The notes: a model not told the origin generated them from the sequence alone. DNA of 64,000 nucleotides from Salinigranum salinum (GCF_009176545.1 NZ_VTOJ01000001.1:1674001-1738000), one strand, 5' to 3'; shown: positions 18,659-28,320, counted from the first letter of the stretch. Made by a program: numbers and translations.

Positions 18659-19090
18659 TCACTCGTCGTCGCGTTCCAGCCGTTCGGCGATCGCGCTCAG
18701 CGAGTCGCGCGGTGTCTCGATCGCCGTGTAGACCGCACGGGCTCCCGGCACGCGGAGCCCGTACAGGGCACCGGGGTCGACCTCGTCGAATTCGACTGCG
18801 TCGCCGGGGTCCCTGCCGACCGAGTCGGCCCACTCGACGAGCCGGTTCGTCCCCTCGCGTTCGCGGGCCATGCGGCGGTTGTCGTAGGCACCACGGACGA
18901 CTAGGCCCGTCGTGTCGCGCGTGACGGGGGCATAGAAGGCGTCGCCGTCGAGGACGAGTCGGACGATCCCCTCGTCGACCGCGGCGGCGGCGGGGAGCCG
19001 CAGACACGGTCGGCGCGTGCCGCCGCTACGCTCGAGGCTCGTTCGGTAGGTCGCGACGGAGGGGTGGTCGCTGGGGACGCGTTCGGGCAC
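18659..19090 (-). CDS. Haloarchaeal conserved protein next to S6e
   Basis: 143 aa, mixed alpha/beta, with LRLPAAAAVDEGIVRLVLDG and FYAPVTRDTTGLVVRGAYDN segments. I do not recognise a characterised family. Its start lies only 6 bp after the S6e stop, so it is almost certainly co-transcribed with rps6e. That hints at a role in ribosome function or RNA metabolism, but only by association. Confidence 0.85.
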   Translation of the reverse strand: MPERVPSDHPSVATYRTSLERSGGTRRPCLRLPAAAAVDEGIVRLVLDGDAFYAPVTRDTTGLVVRGAYDNRRMAREREGTNRLVEWADSVGRDPGDAVEFDEVDPGALYGLRVPGARAVYTAIETPRDSLSAIAERLERDDE

Positions 19091-19096
19091 GTCCGC

Positions 19097-19489
19097 TTAC
19101 TCGTCGTCGTCGGCCTCGCCGAAGGCGGCGGCGACGTCGCCGGAGCCGGCGACGACCTTCGCGTTGATCTGGACGGTCTCGTCGGAGATCTGTCGGCCAC
19201 GGACGGTGATGCGCTTGCGCTCGCCGTCGCGCGTGGGTTTGTAGCCGACGCCGCCCGTCGAGAGGATCTCCTTCAGGTTGGGGCCGGAGACGTCCGCGCG
19301 CATGGGTCGGCCGGCCGCGTCGGAGCCGCCGGTGAGTTCGAGCGTGAAGCCGTCGAGGCCGACGGCGCTCCCGTCGACTTCGTCGCCGAGATCGCGTCCG
19401 AGGAAGCGGTTCGCGTCCTGTCCCGATACCTCTGTCTGGTAGGTCGCGCCGGAGTCGGGGTCCGCGACGACCACCTGGAAGTCTGCCAT
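19097..19489 (-). CDS. rps6e: 30S ribosomal protein S6e
   Basis: 130 aa, the compact archaeal S6e. Recognisable blocks are [11 protein letters not shown] at the start, [18 protein letters not shown], the [14 protein letters not shown] core and [18 protein letters not shown]. The C-terminus is acidic (EADDDE), as expected in haloarchaea. A minus-strand ctttttat box about 27 bp upstream suggests a leaderless start. It heads a cluster with the two conserved genes at 18659 and 18202. Confidence 0.97.
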   Translation of the reverse strand: MADFQVVVADPDSGATYQTEVSGQDANRFLGRDLGDEVDGSAVGLDGFTLELTGGSDAAGRPMRADVSGPNLKEILSTGGVGYKPTRDGERKRITVRGRQISDETVQINAKVVAGSGDVAAAFGEADDDE

Positions 19490-19510
19490 GCGTGGGAGAA
19501 GCCCACGGCC

Positions 19511-19520
19511 GATAAAAAGC
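19511..19520 (-). promoter_or_regulatory. TATA-like box for rps6e
   Basis: Minus-strand gctttttatc is centred about 27 bp upstream of the rps6e ATG. Confidence 0.55.
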
Positions 19521-19597
19521 GCGTCGAAACGGCGGGAGGCCGTGGTCCGCAGTCACACGGCGACTCCGTGACGGGGTCACGGCTCGGCACCGACGGC

Positions 19598-20749
19598 CTA
19601 CTCTGCGGGGTCGAACCCGCGCATGGTGCGGACGTCACCGGGAGTCTTCGGCTCGTGGTCCTCCGCGCTCGCCACGGCGGCGAAGCACAGCTCCAGCGAC
19701 CGGAGGTTGTCACGTGCGCTGTTGTACGGCTCGCGCCCTGCTTCGATCGCCGAGAGCAGTTCGGCCATCGCCCCGTGGAAGCCGTCGGGGAACCACGTCC
19801 CCACGAGTTCGGGCGACGCGTAGCCGTCGGCGGTGTAGATCGTCACCGTCTGCTCTTCGAGGTCCGGTCCCTCGCTCTTGATCGTCCCCTCGGTCCCCGC
19901 GACGTACGTCCGGTCCTCCGGACCGAGTTTGGTGTCGGCGTCGAACGAGAGCGTCGCCTGTGCGCCGTCGAACTCGACGAGCGCCTGGCCGAGCATCGGG
20001 GGCGTGGCGCGCTGGCTCGGCGAAGGCTCGAACGAGGCGAAGACGCGCGTCGGCTCGGCGTCGCCCACGAAACACCGGAGGATGTCGAACCAGTGGATCG
20101 CGAAGTCGTAGAGGATCGCGTGTCGGACCTCGTCGATCTCCGTGTCCACGATCCAGTTGTGATCCCAGTCGACGTTGAAGTGGACGCCGTGCGGGTCGCC
20201 GATCAGCCCCTCGTCGATGGCGTGTCTGATGTAGCTCCAGTGGGGGGCCCACCGCCCGTTCTGATTGACGGCGAGTGTGACTCCCTTATCGTCGGCGAGG
20301 TCGACCATGCGTTCGCCGAAGTCGACGTCGACCGTGAACGGCTTCTGGCTCAGGACGTGTTTCCCCGCCCGGAGGGCGTCCTCGATCATGGGCTCGCGCT
20401 GTTTCGGGTGGGGGAGCAGGTCGACCACCTCGACGTCGTCCCGGGCCAGTACGTCCCGGTAGTCGGTGTAGACGTCGGCGTCGAGCTCGAACTCGTCGTT
20501 CTTCTCCTCGGCCTTCTTCCGGGTGCGGTTGCAGAGCGCGACCACGGAGTAGCCGGCGTCGGTGTACGCCGTCAGGTGCTGGTCGCTGATCCCGCCGGTC
20601 CCGACGAGGGCGATGTTCGGATCGTAGCTGTCGGGGTCGCTCGGTCGGTACGGGAGATCGGGAGCCGTCGTCTCCTCGAGGTCGACGATCTCCGCGAGTC
20701 CGTACTCCTCGTCGCCGTCACTGCCGCCGTCGGTGGCTCGGTCCGTCAT
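19598..20749 (-). CDS. Gfo/Idh/MocA-family oxidoreductase
   Basis: 383 aa. The NAD(P)-binding part begins with IALVGTGGISDQHLTAYTDAGYSVVALC, and the family motif appears in LSQKPFTVDVDFGERM (the EKP-like position reads QKP). The C-terminal sheet domain has the usual VNQNGRWAPHWSYI and HWFDILRCFVGD blocks. About 30 acidic residues precede the Rossmann fold. It lies 12 bp downstream of a second family member, so both are in one operon. They probably act on sugars or inositols, but which is not clear. Confidence 0.9.
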   Translation of the reverse strand: MTDRATDGGSDGDEEYGLAEIVDLEETTAPDLPYRPSDPDSYDPNIALVGTGGISDQHLTAYTDAGYSVVALCNRTRKKAEEKNDEFELDADVYTDYRDVLARDDVEVVDLLPHPKQREPMIEDALRAGKHVLSQKPFTVDVDFGERMVDLADDKGVTLAVNQNGRWAPHWSYIRHAIDEGLIGDPHGVHFNVDWDHNWIVDTEIDEVRHAILYDFAIHWFDILRCFVGDAEPTRVFASFEPSPSQRATPPMLGQALVEFDGAQATLSFDADTKLGPEDRTYVAGTEGTIKSEGPDLEEQTVTIYTADGYASPELVGTWFPDGFHGAMAELLSAIEAGREPYNSARDNLRSLELCFAAVASAEDHEPKTPGDVRTMRGFDPAE

Positions 20750-20761
20750 CGGTTCGCCTCC

Positions 20762-21877
20762 TCACTCCACCGAGACGGGACCGTCGCGCTCGACGCTCTC
20801 CCGGGCGGCCACGACGATCCGGTTCGACTCGCGGCAGTGGTACGGTGAGAGCGGCTCGAACTCGACGTCGACGTCGTGGTCGAGACAGTGGACGAGATAC
20901 TCCACCTGGTCTCTGATCGGCGCTTCGAGTTCGTCGACCTCGACCTCGTACCCCTCGGGCTGCTCCGCGGTCTGTACCCGCACCGTCTCCTCGTAGTCGT
21001 AGCTGCTGATGGTTCCCTCGGTCCCCGTGACGACGAAGCCACACTTCGGCTGTGGCTGGTGGACCCACGGATCGGTGAACGTCCCCCACCGTGTCTCGAA
21101 CTTCGAGAGGCCCTTCCCCTCGTATCGCGCCACGGTGACGCTCTGGGTGTCCACCTCCGACCACTCGGGGACCTCGGTCCGGGTCGTCACCTCGACGGGG
21201 AGTTCGCCGTCGCGGAACCAGGTCGCGAGGTTCGCACCGTACCCCAGGTAGTCGACGAGCGACCCGCCACCCTTCTCGGCCTGGTGCCACCACGTCTCGG
21301 CCGCGGCGGCGACGTCCTTCTGGTCGCCACCCGCGAAGTGCATCTCGCCCGCGTCCGTGAACTCGACCTTCTCGAACCGTCCGCTCCCCTTGTTGCCGTC
21401 GTAGTAGTGGACCTCGACCACCTCGCCGACCGTCCCCTCGTCGATGAGTCGCTTCGCCGTCCGGTGAGAGCGATACCACGCCAGCGGCCAGTTCGTGAGG
21501 AACGTCCCGCCACCGGCCTCCATCGCCTCGATCATCCGGTCGTAGCCGCCGGGCGTGAGCGCGGTTCCCTTCTCGAGGACGACGTGTACGCCGTACGGGG
21601 CGACTTTTTCGACCCACTCGACGTGGTCGGCCGGCGACGGACAGAGCACGACGATGTCCGGTTCGCGCTCCTCGAGACAGGCCACGTGGTCCGTGTACAC
21701 CCGGTCGTCGTCGAGTCCGAACTCGTCGGCCGTGTCCTGCAGCCCGAGCGTCGACGACTCCTGGTCCTCGTCACAGATCGCGACGAGTTCCGTGTCGGGG
21801 TTGTCCGCGACGATGCCCAGAATGTCGCCCATGTGGAAGTGGGCGAAGTTGATCCCAGCGACCGTGTATTGTGCCAT
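20762..21877 (-). CDS. Gfo/Idh/MocA-family oxidoreductase
   Basis: 371 aa. It starts YTVAGINFAHFHMGDILGIV, a degenerate Rossmann motif (GINFAHFHMG rather than GxGxxG), followed by VHVVLEKGTALTPGGYDRMI at the family's EKP position and FLTNWPLAWYRSHRTAKRL. The degenerate nucleotide loop could mean altered cofactor use. First gene of the operon with 19598-20749 (12 bp gap). Divergent from the mutarotase-fold gene at 22116, with 238 bp of shared upstream DNA. Confidence 0.88.
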   Translation of the reverse strand: MAQYTVAGINFAHFHMGDILGIVADNPDTELVAICDEDQESSTLGLQDTADEFGLDDDRVYTDHVACLEEREPDIVVLCPSPADHVEWVEKVAPYGVHVVLEKGTALTPGGYDRMIEAMEAGGGTFLTNWPLAWYRSHRTAKRLIDEGTVGEVVEVHYYDGNKGSGRFEKVEFTDAGEMHFAGGDQKDVAAAAETWWHQAEKGGGSLVDYLGYGANLATWFRDGELPVEVTTRTEVPEWSEVDTQSVTVARYEGKGLSKFETRWGTFTDPWVHQPQPKCGFVVTGTEGTISSYDYEETVRVQTAEQPEGYEVEVDELEAPIRDQVEYLVHCLDHDVDVEFEPLSPYHCRESNRIVVAARESVERDGPVSVE

Positions 21878-22115
21878 GTATTGTCACACCTTGCCAGCCA
21901 GTGACTGGCGCAGAGACGGGTTAGCCTGACTACATGATGAGTGTTTCCCTGTGGGGAGGTTCGTGCGGCGGTCGAAACCTCCCACCGAGCAGCCGCGACC
22001 GCGATCCCTCGGAGCACGAGGGTAGGTCGGCGGTCGCGATCGGCGAGCGCACACGGTCTCCGGAGACCCGTGTGGGAAGTGAACGACTATACCGACTGGT
22101 CATGTCAGTGCACGT

Positions 22116-23198
22116 ATGACACCACGATCCAACCGCTCCCCGCGTGCGTCCGACGAGTTCACGTACCGGGGGATCGACGCCGTGTTCCTCGAGAACGACT
22201 CCCTCCGCGTCATGGTGCTCCCCGGCAAGGGGGGTGACATCCTGGAGTTCCGTGACAAGCGGACGGACGTCGACGTCCTCTGGGAGACCCACCACAACTG
22301 GCAGCCGCCGGAGTCGCGGTACGTCCCCTCGGCTGACCCGACGGCGTGGATGGACCACTACCCGGGCGGGTGGCAGCTCAACCTCCCGCTCGCCGGGTTC
22401 ACCGACGACTTCGGGGGCGTCCCGTACGGCATCCACGGCGAGAGCGCGCTGCTCCCCTGGGAGTACCGCGTTCGGCGGGACGACGACCGGGTCTCGCTCG
22501 TCCTGTGGACGGAACTCGTGCGCTACCCGTTCGCGGTCGAGCGCGAACTGACGCTCGCGGCGGGGGAGTCGCGCCTCCGGATCGACGAGTCCGTCACGAA
22601 CCGCGGCGAGGTCGAACTCGAGTACATCTGGCAGCAACACCTCACGCTCGGTTCGCCCCTGCTGGATCCGGCGGCCAGGCTCGACGTCCCCGCCGAATCG
22701 GGCGTCGTCGAGGCGTACGGCGAGGACCACGCCAACGCGCGACTCGCCTCCGGTGCCACGTTCGACTGGCCCGACGCACCCGGATCGACGGGGGAGACGG
22801 TCGACCTGCGACAGATCCCCGGTCGCGAGAGCCGGATCCACGACGTCGCGTACGCGACCGATCTCACCGAGGGCTGGTACGCGCTCACGAACCCGGATCT
22901 GGACCTCGGCTTCGGCTTCGAGTTCCCGGTCGACCCCTTCGAGTGCGTCTGGTACTGGCAGCCGCTCGGCGGCGACGAGCGGTATCCGTACTTCGGCCGC
23001 AACTACAACGTCGGGCTCGAACCGACCACCGCCTATCCGAGCGCGCCCGTCCCCGACGCTCCGCGCGAGAACGGAACGATCGACATCCTCGGGCCGGGCG
23101 AGACGATCGAGGCGTCGTTTTCGGCCGTCACCTACGGTGGCGTCGAGTCGGTCGAGTCGATCGAGGACGGCGCAGTCGAGGGCGTCCCGATCGACTGA
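22116..23198 (+). CDS. Galactose-mutarotase-fold protein (aldose 1-epimerase / DUF4432-like)
   Basis: 360 aa. The beta-sandwich features of the mutarotase superfamily are visible: VMVLPGKGGDILEFRDK, GGWQLNLPLAG, YGIHGESALLPWEY (His at the acid/base position) and a C-terminal GLEPTTAYPS. A TATA-like ctatacc about 27 bp upstream supports the ATG at 22116. Divergent from the Gfo/Idh/MocA pair, and with them and gnd it suggests a carbohydrate pathway. The exact sugar is unknown. Confidence 0.87.
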   Translation: MTPRSNRSPRASDEFTYRGIDAVFLENDSLRVMVLPGKGGDILEFRDKRTDVDVLWETHHNWQPPESRYVPSADPTAWMDHYPGGWQLNLPLAGFTDDFGGVPYGIHGESALLPWEYRVRRDDDRVSLVLWTELVRYPFAVERELTLAAGESRLRIDESVTNRGEVELEYIWQQHLTLGSPLLDPAARLDVPAESGVVEAYGEDHANARLASGATFDWPDAPGSTGETVDLRQIPGRESRIHDVAYATDLTEGWYALTNPDLDLGFGFEFPVDPFECVWYWQPLGGDERYPYFGRNYNVGLEPTTAYPSAPVPDAPRENGTIDILGPGETIEASFSAVTYGGVESVESIEDGAVEGVPID

Positions 23199-23222
23199 GG
23201 GGGTCCACGGGAGACGACCAGC

Positions 23223-24341
23223 TCACGCGGCCTCGAACCCTTCCTCCCACCGGAACCGCCCGTTCCGTTGCACGACCTCGCCGTCGACCTCGATCCGCGA
23301 GCGTTCGGAGACGTCCGTGATCATGTCGACGTGGACGGCGGAGTCGTTCGCCTCGTCCTCGTGGCCGGGCGGGAAGTTCGAACGGTACGCCCGGCCGACG
23401 GCGAGGTGGACCGTGTCGCCCATCTTCTCGTCGAAGAGGACGTTGTCCGTGAAGCGGTCGATGCCGCGGTTCATGCCGATGCCGAGTTCGCCGAGTCGGC
23501 GCGCACCCGGGTCGGTGTCGAGCACGTCTTCGAGCACGCCCTCGTTGGCGCCGGCGGAGAAGTCGACGACCGCGCCGCCCTCGAACGAGAGCCAGACGTC
23601 CCGGACGCGACGGCCCTGGAGGGTCATCGGGACGTCGAAGAACACCTCCCCCGCCGTGTCGGACGGCGCGGTGAACACCTCGCCCGACGGGAGGTTGTGC
23701 GAGTCGTACGCGACCGACGCGGCGCTGTTGACGGCGATCCGGCCGTCGATCGACATGGTGAGGTCGGTGTTCGGGGCCGCGTCGCGCTCGGTCACGAGGC
23801 GGACCTCGCTGCCGGCGTCGAGGACGTCTTTGAGCCGGGCCATCTCCTCGGCGAGGGACTCCCAGTCGCGGAGGATGGCCTCGTAGGCGAAGTCGCGGTA
23901 CTCCTCGAACGCCATCCCGGCCTGCTGGGCCAGCGCGCGCGTCGGGTGGACGGTCGAGACCCAGCGGCTGTCGAGCCGGGCCTCGCGTGCGGCCTCGTGG
24001 GCGCGGGCGTGCGCCGCCTGCGTCTCTCCCGGCACGTCGGCCATCGCGGTCGTGTTCAGCGGGCCGCCCAGGCGGAGCACGACGTCGGCGGCCTCGTACA
24101 GCGCGAGTTCGGCGTCCGATCCCGTGAAGTCGCCGTCGTGCGCCAGCAGGTACGCGCGGTCGAGTTCGCCCGACGAGTACGTCGTGACGACGTTCGCGCC
24201 CCGGGAGCCGAGTTCGGCACAGACGGCGACGGCGAGGTCGTGTGCGCCCGCGCCGACGCTCACGACGACGTCGTCGCCGGGTTCGACCCGCGCGCTCCAG
24301 TCGACGAGCGTCCGCGCGTGCTCGGTGATGCGTTCGTCCAT
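23223..24341 (-). CDS. M29-family aminopeptidase (AmpS-like)
   Basis: 372 aa. M29 landmarks: N-terminal helical/Rossmann-like region with GDDVVVSVGAGAHDLAV, then NLPSGEVFTAP (first metal Glu), the LGELGIGMN block, DEKMGDTVHLAVG and the final H-VDMI metal site. These metal-dependent peptidases remove N-terminal residues in the cytoplasm. The length is close to the family's. It is convergent with the upstream sugar gene and followed on the same strand by a CBS protein with a tiny H/D/C-rich frame in between. Confidence 0.92.
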   Translation of the reverse strand: MDERITEHARTLVDWSARVEPGDDVVVSVGAGAHDLAVAVCAELGSRGANVVTTYSSGELDRAYLLAHDGDFTGSDAELALYEAADVVLRLGGPLNTTAMADVPGETQAAHARAHEAAREARLDSRWVSTVHPTRALAQQAGMAFEEYRDFAYEAILRDWESLAEEMARLKDVLDAGSEVRLVTERDAAPNTDLTMSIDGRIAVNSAASVAYDSHNLPSGEVFTAPSDTAGEVFFDVPMTLQGRRVRDVWLSFEGGAVVDFSAGANEGVLEDVLDTDPGARRLGELGIGMNRGIDRFTDNVLFDEKMGDTVHLAVGRAYRSNFPPGHEDEANDSAVHVDMITDVSERSRIEVDGEVVQRNGRFRWEEGFEAA

Positions 24342-24378
24342 GAGACGAGGTGCAGACCGGCGGACAAAACGACAGCGG

Positions 24379-24456
24379 TCAGTGGGGGTCGCAGTCGTAG
24401 CCGTGGGCGTGGGGGTCGTCGGGGTCCATGTCGCAGTCGTGGGCGTCGGAGCCCAT
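24379..24456 (-). CDS. Possible His/Asp/Cys-rich microprotein
   Basis: A 25-residue frame starting at the ATG at 24456, just after the CBS-gene stop: MGSDAHDCDMDPDD followed by PHAHGYDCDPH. Eight Asp, four His and two Cys make 14 of 25 residues potential metal ligands. No ribosome-binding site is evident, and the same frame stays open upstream, so this could be chance in GC-rich DNA. If real, it would be a metal-binding peptide translated from the CBS transcript. Confidence 0.3.
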   Translation of the reverse strand: MGSDAHDCDMDPDDPHAHGYDCDPH

Positions 24457-24479
24457 CCGGAGCCACGGCCCGCGCAGGG

Positions 24480-24872
24480 TCAGAACAGCTCGAAGAGCGC
24501 GCCTACCTCGTCGGCGTACGTCGAGAGCAGGTCGCGACGGGAGACGCATCCGACGAACTCCTCGCCGTCGTCGACGACGACGAGCCGCTCCGCGCCGGTC
24601 TCGTGGAAGCGCGAGAGCAGCCCGTCGCGGGAGGCGCGTTGGCGGATCGTCACCGGGTCGGCCGCCAGGTCGACGACCGGCCGCGACGCGAGCGCGTCGT
24701 CCGTCCCCACGGCGAGGCCGACGTCGGCCGCCGAGAGGACGCCGAGCGGATGCTGTTCGTCGAGGACGACGACGAGCGTCCGGTCGCGCGTCCGCATGGC
24801 GGTCACGGCCTCGCCGACCGTCGTGTCGGGGGCGGCCGTCAGGTCGTCGGTCCGGACGATGTCGGTGAGCAT
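24480..24872 (-). CDS. CBS-domain-pair protein
   Basis: 130 aa, nearly all of it two CBS repeats. The first is IVRTDDLTAAPDTTVGEAVTAM with VVVLDEQHPLGVLSAADV, the second PVVDLAADPVTIRQRA with LVVVDDGEEFVGCVSRRDLL. Stand-alone CBS pairs bind adenosyl ligands and act as energy or redox sensors, known for the family; the partner protein is not identified. Start at the ATG at 24872. The gene is divergent from gnd, 145 bp away. Confidence 0.9.
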   Translation of the reverse strand: MLTDIVRTDDLTAAPDTTVGEAVTAMRTRDRTLVVVLDEQHPLGVLSAADVGLAVGTDDALASRPVVDLAADPVTIRQRASRDGLLSRFHETGAERLVVVDDGEEFVGCVSRRDLLSTYADEVGALFELF

Positions 24873-25017
24873 ATCCGGAGAAGGGACTGCGAGGGCGTAA
24901 GCGTGACGTCGGTCGAGCCAGTGGGCGGCAGCGTAGCGGGGGCAGCGTGCGTGGCGAGCGGTGGATCGCAGGCGAGGAATCACAACCCCTACCACCTCCC
25001 CTGTCGCAGGGACGGGT

Positions 25018-25908
25018 ATGCAACTGGGCGTCATCGGACTCGGGCGGATGGGACAGATCGTCGTCGAGCGAGTCGTCGCGGCGGGCCACGACGTGGTCGC
25101 GTTCGACCTCGACCTTGAGGCGGTCGCGACGGCGGCAGAGACGGGAGCGGAGCCCGCTGACGATCCCGTCGACCTGCTTGATCGCCTCGGGGCGGAACGC
25201 CGCGTCTGGCTGATGGTTCCGGCGGGCGAGGCCGTCGACGCGACGCTCGACGAACTGGCACCCCACCTCTCATCCGACGACGTCGTCGTCGACGGCGGGA
25301 ACTCCCACTTCGAGGCCTCGCTTCGGCGGGCGAAGCGGGTCGAGGCGGCGTACCTCGACTGTGGAACCAGCGGTGGCCCTGCGGGGGCGGAACTGGGGTT
25401 CTCGCTCATGATCGGCGGGCCGGCGTGGGCGTACGAGGCGATGACGCCGGTGTTCGACGCGGTCGCCACCGGACCCGACGGCCACGAACGGATGGGGCCG
25501 TCGGGCGCGGGCCACTACGTGAAGATGGTTCACAACGGCGTCGAGTACGCGCTGATGCAGGCGTACGGCGAGGGGTTCGAGCTCCTCTTTCGCGGTCGGT
25601 ACGACCTCGATCTGGAGTCGGTCGCGCGGACGTGGAACAACGGCGCCGTGATCCGGTCGTGGCTGCTGGAGCTCTGCGAGGAGGCCTTCGGTGAAGAGGG
25701 GAGCGACCTCGGCGACGTCGCCGACTACGTCTCGGGCGGCTCGACGGGCACGTGGACGGTGCAGGAAGCGCTCGAACAGGAGGTGCCGGTCCCCCTCATC
25801 TATCAGGCGCTCGCCGAGCGGTTCGGGAGCCGCGAGGACCGGTTCGCCCGGCGACTGGCGAACCGGCTGCGCTACGGCTTCGGCCGGCACGAGGTCGCGC
25901 GCGAGTAG
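25018..25908 (+). CDS. gnd: 6-phosphogluconate dehydrogenase, NAD-type (decarboxylating)
   Basis: 296 aa, the short YqeC/GndA form. It has the nucleotide motif GLGRMG at the N-terminus, DGGNSHFEASLRRA, the CGTSGGPAGAELGFSLMIGG substrate block (in parts) and GHYVKMVHNGVEYALMQ with the catalytic Lys/Asn. It converts 6-phosphogluconate to ribulose 5-phosphate, the oxidative pentose phosphate step in haloarchaea. The short C-terminal domain agrees with this subclass. It sits in the carbohydrate-flavoured segment of the window. Confidence 0.93.
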   Translation: MQLGVIGLGRMGQIVVERVVAAGHDVVAFDLDLEAVATAAETGAEPADDPVDLLDRLGAERRVWLMVPAGEAVDATLDELAPHLSSDDVVVDGGNSHFEASLRRAKRVEAAYLDCGTSGGPAGAELGFSLMIGGPAWAYEAMTPVFDAVATGPDGHERMGPSGAGHYVKMVHNGVEYALMQAYGEGFELLFRGRYDLDLESVARTWNNGAVIRSWLLELCEEAFGEEGSDLGDVADYVSGGSTGTWTVQEALEQEVPVPLIYQALAERFGSREDRFARRLANRLRYGFGRHEVARE

Positions 25909-25980
25909 CCGGTCTTCGGAGCACCGACCGGTCGCCGCGCGTCGACTGAGGGGGTGTGAACGGTTGGCAATCGGACAGCA

Positions 25981-25990
25981 TGATATATCA
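25981..25990 (+). promoter_or_regulatory. TATA-like box for the REC-PAS regulator
   Basis: tgatatatca is centred about 27 bp before the ATG at 26014. Confidence 0.55.
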
Positions 25991-26013
25991 GCTACCGTGG
26001 CCTACATTATCCG

Positions 26014-28320
26014 ATGAACGCCTCCGTTCGGGTCCTGCACGTCGACGACGACCGAGAGTTCGCCTCGTTGACAGCAGCGTACCTCGAGGAGGAACACGAG
26101 GGGTTCGAGGTCGAGAGCGAACCCGACGCGGCGCGGGCGCTCACGCGGCTCCGCACGGAGACGTTCGACTGTGTCGTTTCGGACTACGAGATGCCGCAGA
26201 TGAGCGGGCTGGAGTTCCTCCGCGAGGCACGGCAGATCGATCCGGATCTCCCCATCGTCTTCTTCACGGGGCGAGGGTCCGAGGGCGTCGCCGCCGAGGC
26301 GATCTCCGCGGGCGTGACGGATTACCTCCAGAAGCGCGGACCCGAGCAGTACGCGCTCCTCGGGAACCGTCTCAGGAACTACGTCGAGAAGCGACGTGCC
26401 GAGGAGGAACGTCTGCGCGGCTACGAGGCGATCGAACGGGCCCGCGAGGGGATCAGCATCCTCGACGAGGAGGGTCGGTTCGTCTACGCCAACCAGGCGT
26501 TCGCGACGCTCGTCGGCTACGATCACGACGAGTTGCTCGGCCAGCACTGGGAGCTGCTCTACCGCGAGGAGGACGTCGAACGCGTCTACGACGAACAGCT
26601 GCCGGCGGCCGCAAACGGCGGGTGGACCGGCCAGACCGTCTACAGGCGAAAGGACGGCGATCTGGTGCTGACGAACCACTCGCTGTCGTACACCGAGGAG
26701 GGGGAGCTGATCTCCGTCGCCCAGGACATCACCGACGACGAGCGCCGGCGGCTGGAGCTCTTGGAGGCGAAACGGTTCGAGTCGCTCGTCAACGCCGTCA
26801 CCGAGTACGCCGTGTTCATGCTCGACACGGAGGGACGGGTAGTGACGTGGAACGAGGGTGCCGAGGAGATCACCGGCTACCCGGAGGCGGAGATCGTCGG
26901 GGAACACATCTCGGCGTTCTACACCCCCGACGACGCCGAGGCGGGTGTCCCCGCGGAACTGTTCGAGCAGGCGCTCGCCGACGGGAGCGCCGTAGACGAG
27001 GGGTGGCGCGTCCGGCGCGACGGGCAACGGTTCTGGGCACACGTCGTCGTCACCCCCGTGTACGACGACGACGGCACCCACCAGGGGTTCGCGAAGGTGA
27101 CGCGCGACATGACCGAGCGGCGCGCACGCGAGAACGAACTGGAGGCCCAGCGCGAGTCGCTCGCAGCCGCGAACCGGATGAACGCGATCCTCCGCGACGT
27201 CCTCCGGCGCATGGTCCACGACTCCTCGCGAGAGGACATCGAACGCGACGTCTGCGAGCGCCTCACCACCGACGGCCCGTACCTCTTCGCCGCCAGCGGC
27301 GACTACGACGAGGTGGGTCACTTCGACGTCAGACTCGCGAGCGGCGTCGACACCGACGCCGCGCGGTACGTGTTCGACCACCTCACGACGCGGACTGCCG
27401 TCACGCGGGCGGTCGAAACGGGCGCCGTCGAGGTCCAGCATCTCGACCGCGAGGCGATCGACCTCGAGCACGAACTCGTCGAGGCGATCCACTCCGTGGT
27501 GTTCGTCCCCCTGACGTACCGTGACACGGTCTACGGGCTCGTCGCGCTCTGTTCGACCTCCGCGAGCTACCTGACGGACGGCGAGCGGAGCGCACTGGAG
27601 GACATCGGTGCGGCGGCGGGCTACGGCATCCACGCAGTGGAGACCGAGCGACTCCTGCAGGCGGACGGGGTGGTCGAGCTGGTGTTCGAGACGAGCGACG
27701 GCGGCGAGCCGCTGGTCGATCTCGTCGACGACGGCGGCACCGTGCAGCTCGACCGGCTGCTCCCCATCGACGAGGGGGAGTATCTGGTGTACACGACGCT
27801 CGACGGTGTGTCGCCGACGGCGGCGGTGGAAGCGGTGTCGTCGAACCCGACCGTCTCGGATACGACCGTCGTCCACGCGGACGACGACGGCGACGGGGGT
27901 GTCGTCGCGGTGACAGTGACGGAGTCGCTCGTCACCCACCTCGCGGCGGCGGGCACGAAGGTCCACACGGTCGAGTCGGCCGACGGCACGCTCCGGGTGG
28001 TCGTCGACGTCTCGCCGGCCGCCGACGTGGGGCGACTCGTCGACGACGTGGTGGCGTCATTCCCCGAGACCCACCTGGTGTCGAAGCGGCAGGTGGCCCG
28101 GCCGGTGAAACGGACGCGAGCCGTCGCGGAGACGGTCGAGTCCCGGCTCACAGAACGCCAGCTCGCGGCGCTCCAGGCGGCGTATCACGGGGGGTACTTC
28201 GAGCGGCCGCGCAGACAGACCGCCGAGGATGTCGCCGAGACGATGGGCATCTCGGCGTCGACGTTCCACCAGCACCTCCGGATCGCGCTGGAAACCGTGT
28301 TGACCGAGCTGTTCGACTGA
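26014..28320 (+). CDS. REC-PAS-PAS-GAF regulator with bacterio-opsin-activator HTH
   Basis: 768 aa. A receiver domain (1-125) has acidic DDD near residue 13, the phospho-Asp in VVSDYEMPQMSG and a Lys in YLQKRGPEQ. Two PAS domains follow (about 130-245 and 250-375), then a GAF-like sensor (about 385-560), the bacterio-opsin-activator region and a C-terminal HTH_10 (LTERQLAALQAAYHGGYFE to STFHQHLRIA). It is therefore a one-polypeptide sensor that binds DNA directly, with no kinase domain. Ligand and targets are unknown. A TATA box at -27 suggests a leaderless mRNA. Confidence 0.95.
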   Translation: MNASVRVLHVDDDREFASLTAAYLEEEHEGFEVESEPDAARALTRLRTETFDCVVSDYEMPQMSGLEFLREARQIDPDLPIVFFTGRGSEGVAAEAISAGVTDYLQKRGPEQYALLGNRLRNYVEKRRAEEERLRGYEAIERAREGISILDEEGRFVYANQAFATLVGYDHDELLGQHWELLYREEDVERVYDEQLPAAANGGWTGQTVYRRKDGDLVLTNHSLSYTEEGELISVAQDITDDERRRLELLEAKRFESLVNAVTEYAVFMLDTEGRVVTWNEGAEEITGYPEAEIVGEHISAFYTPDDAEAGVPAELFEQALADGSAVDEGWRVRRDGQRFWAHVVVTPVYDDDGTHQGFAKVTRDMTERRARENELEAQRESLAAANRMNAILRDVLRRMVHDSSREDIERDVCERLTTDGPYLFAASGDYDEVGHFDVRLASGVDTDAARYVFDHLTTRTAVTRAVETGAVEVQHLDREAIDLEHELVEAIHSVVFVPLTYRDTVYGLVALCSTSASYLTDGERSALEDIGAAAGYGIHAVETERLLQADGVVELVFETSDGGEPLVDLVDDGGTVQLDRLLPIDEGEYLVYTTLDGVSPTAAVEAVSSNPTVSDTTVVHADDDGDGGVVAVTVTESLVTHLAAAGTKVHTVESADGTLRVVVDVSPAADVGRLVDDVVASFPETHLVSKRQVARPVKRTRAVAETVESRLTERQLAALQAAYHGGYFERPRRQTAEDVAETMGISASTFHQHLRIALETVLTELFD

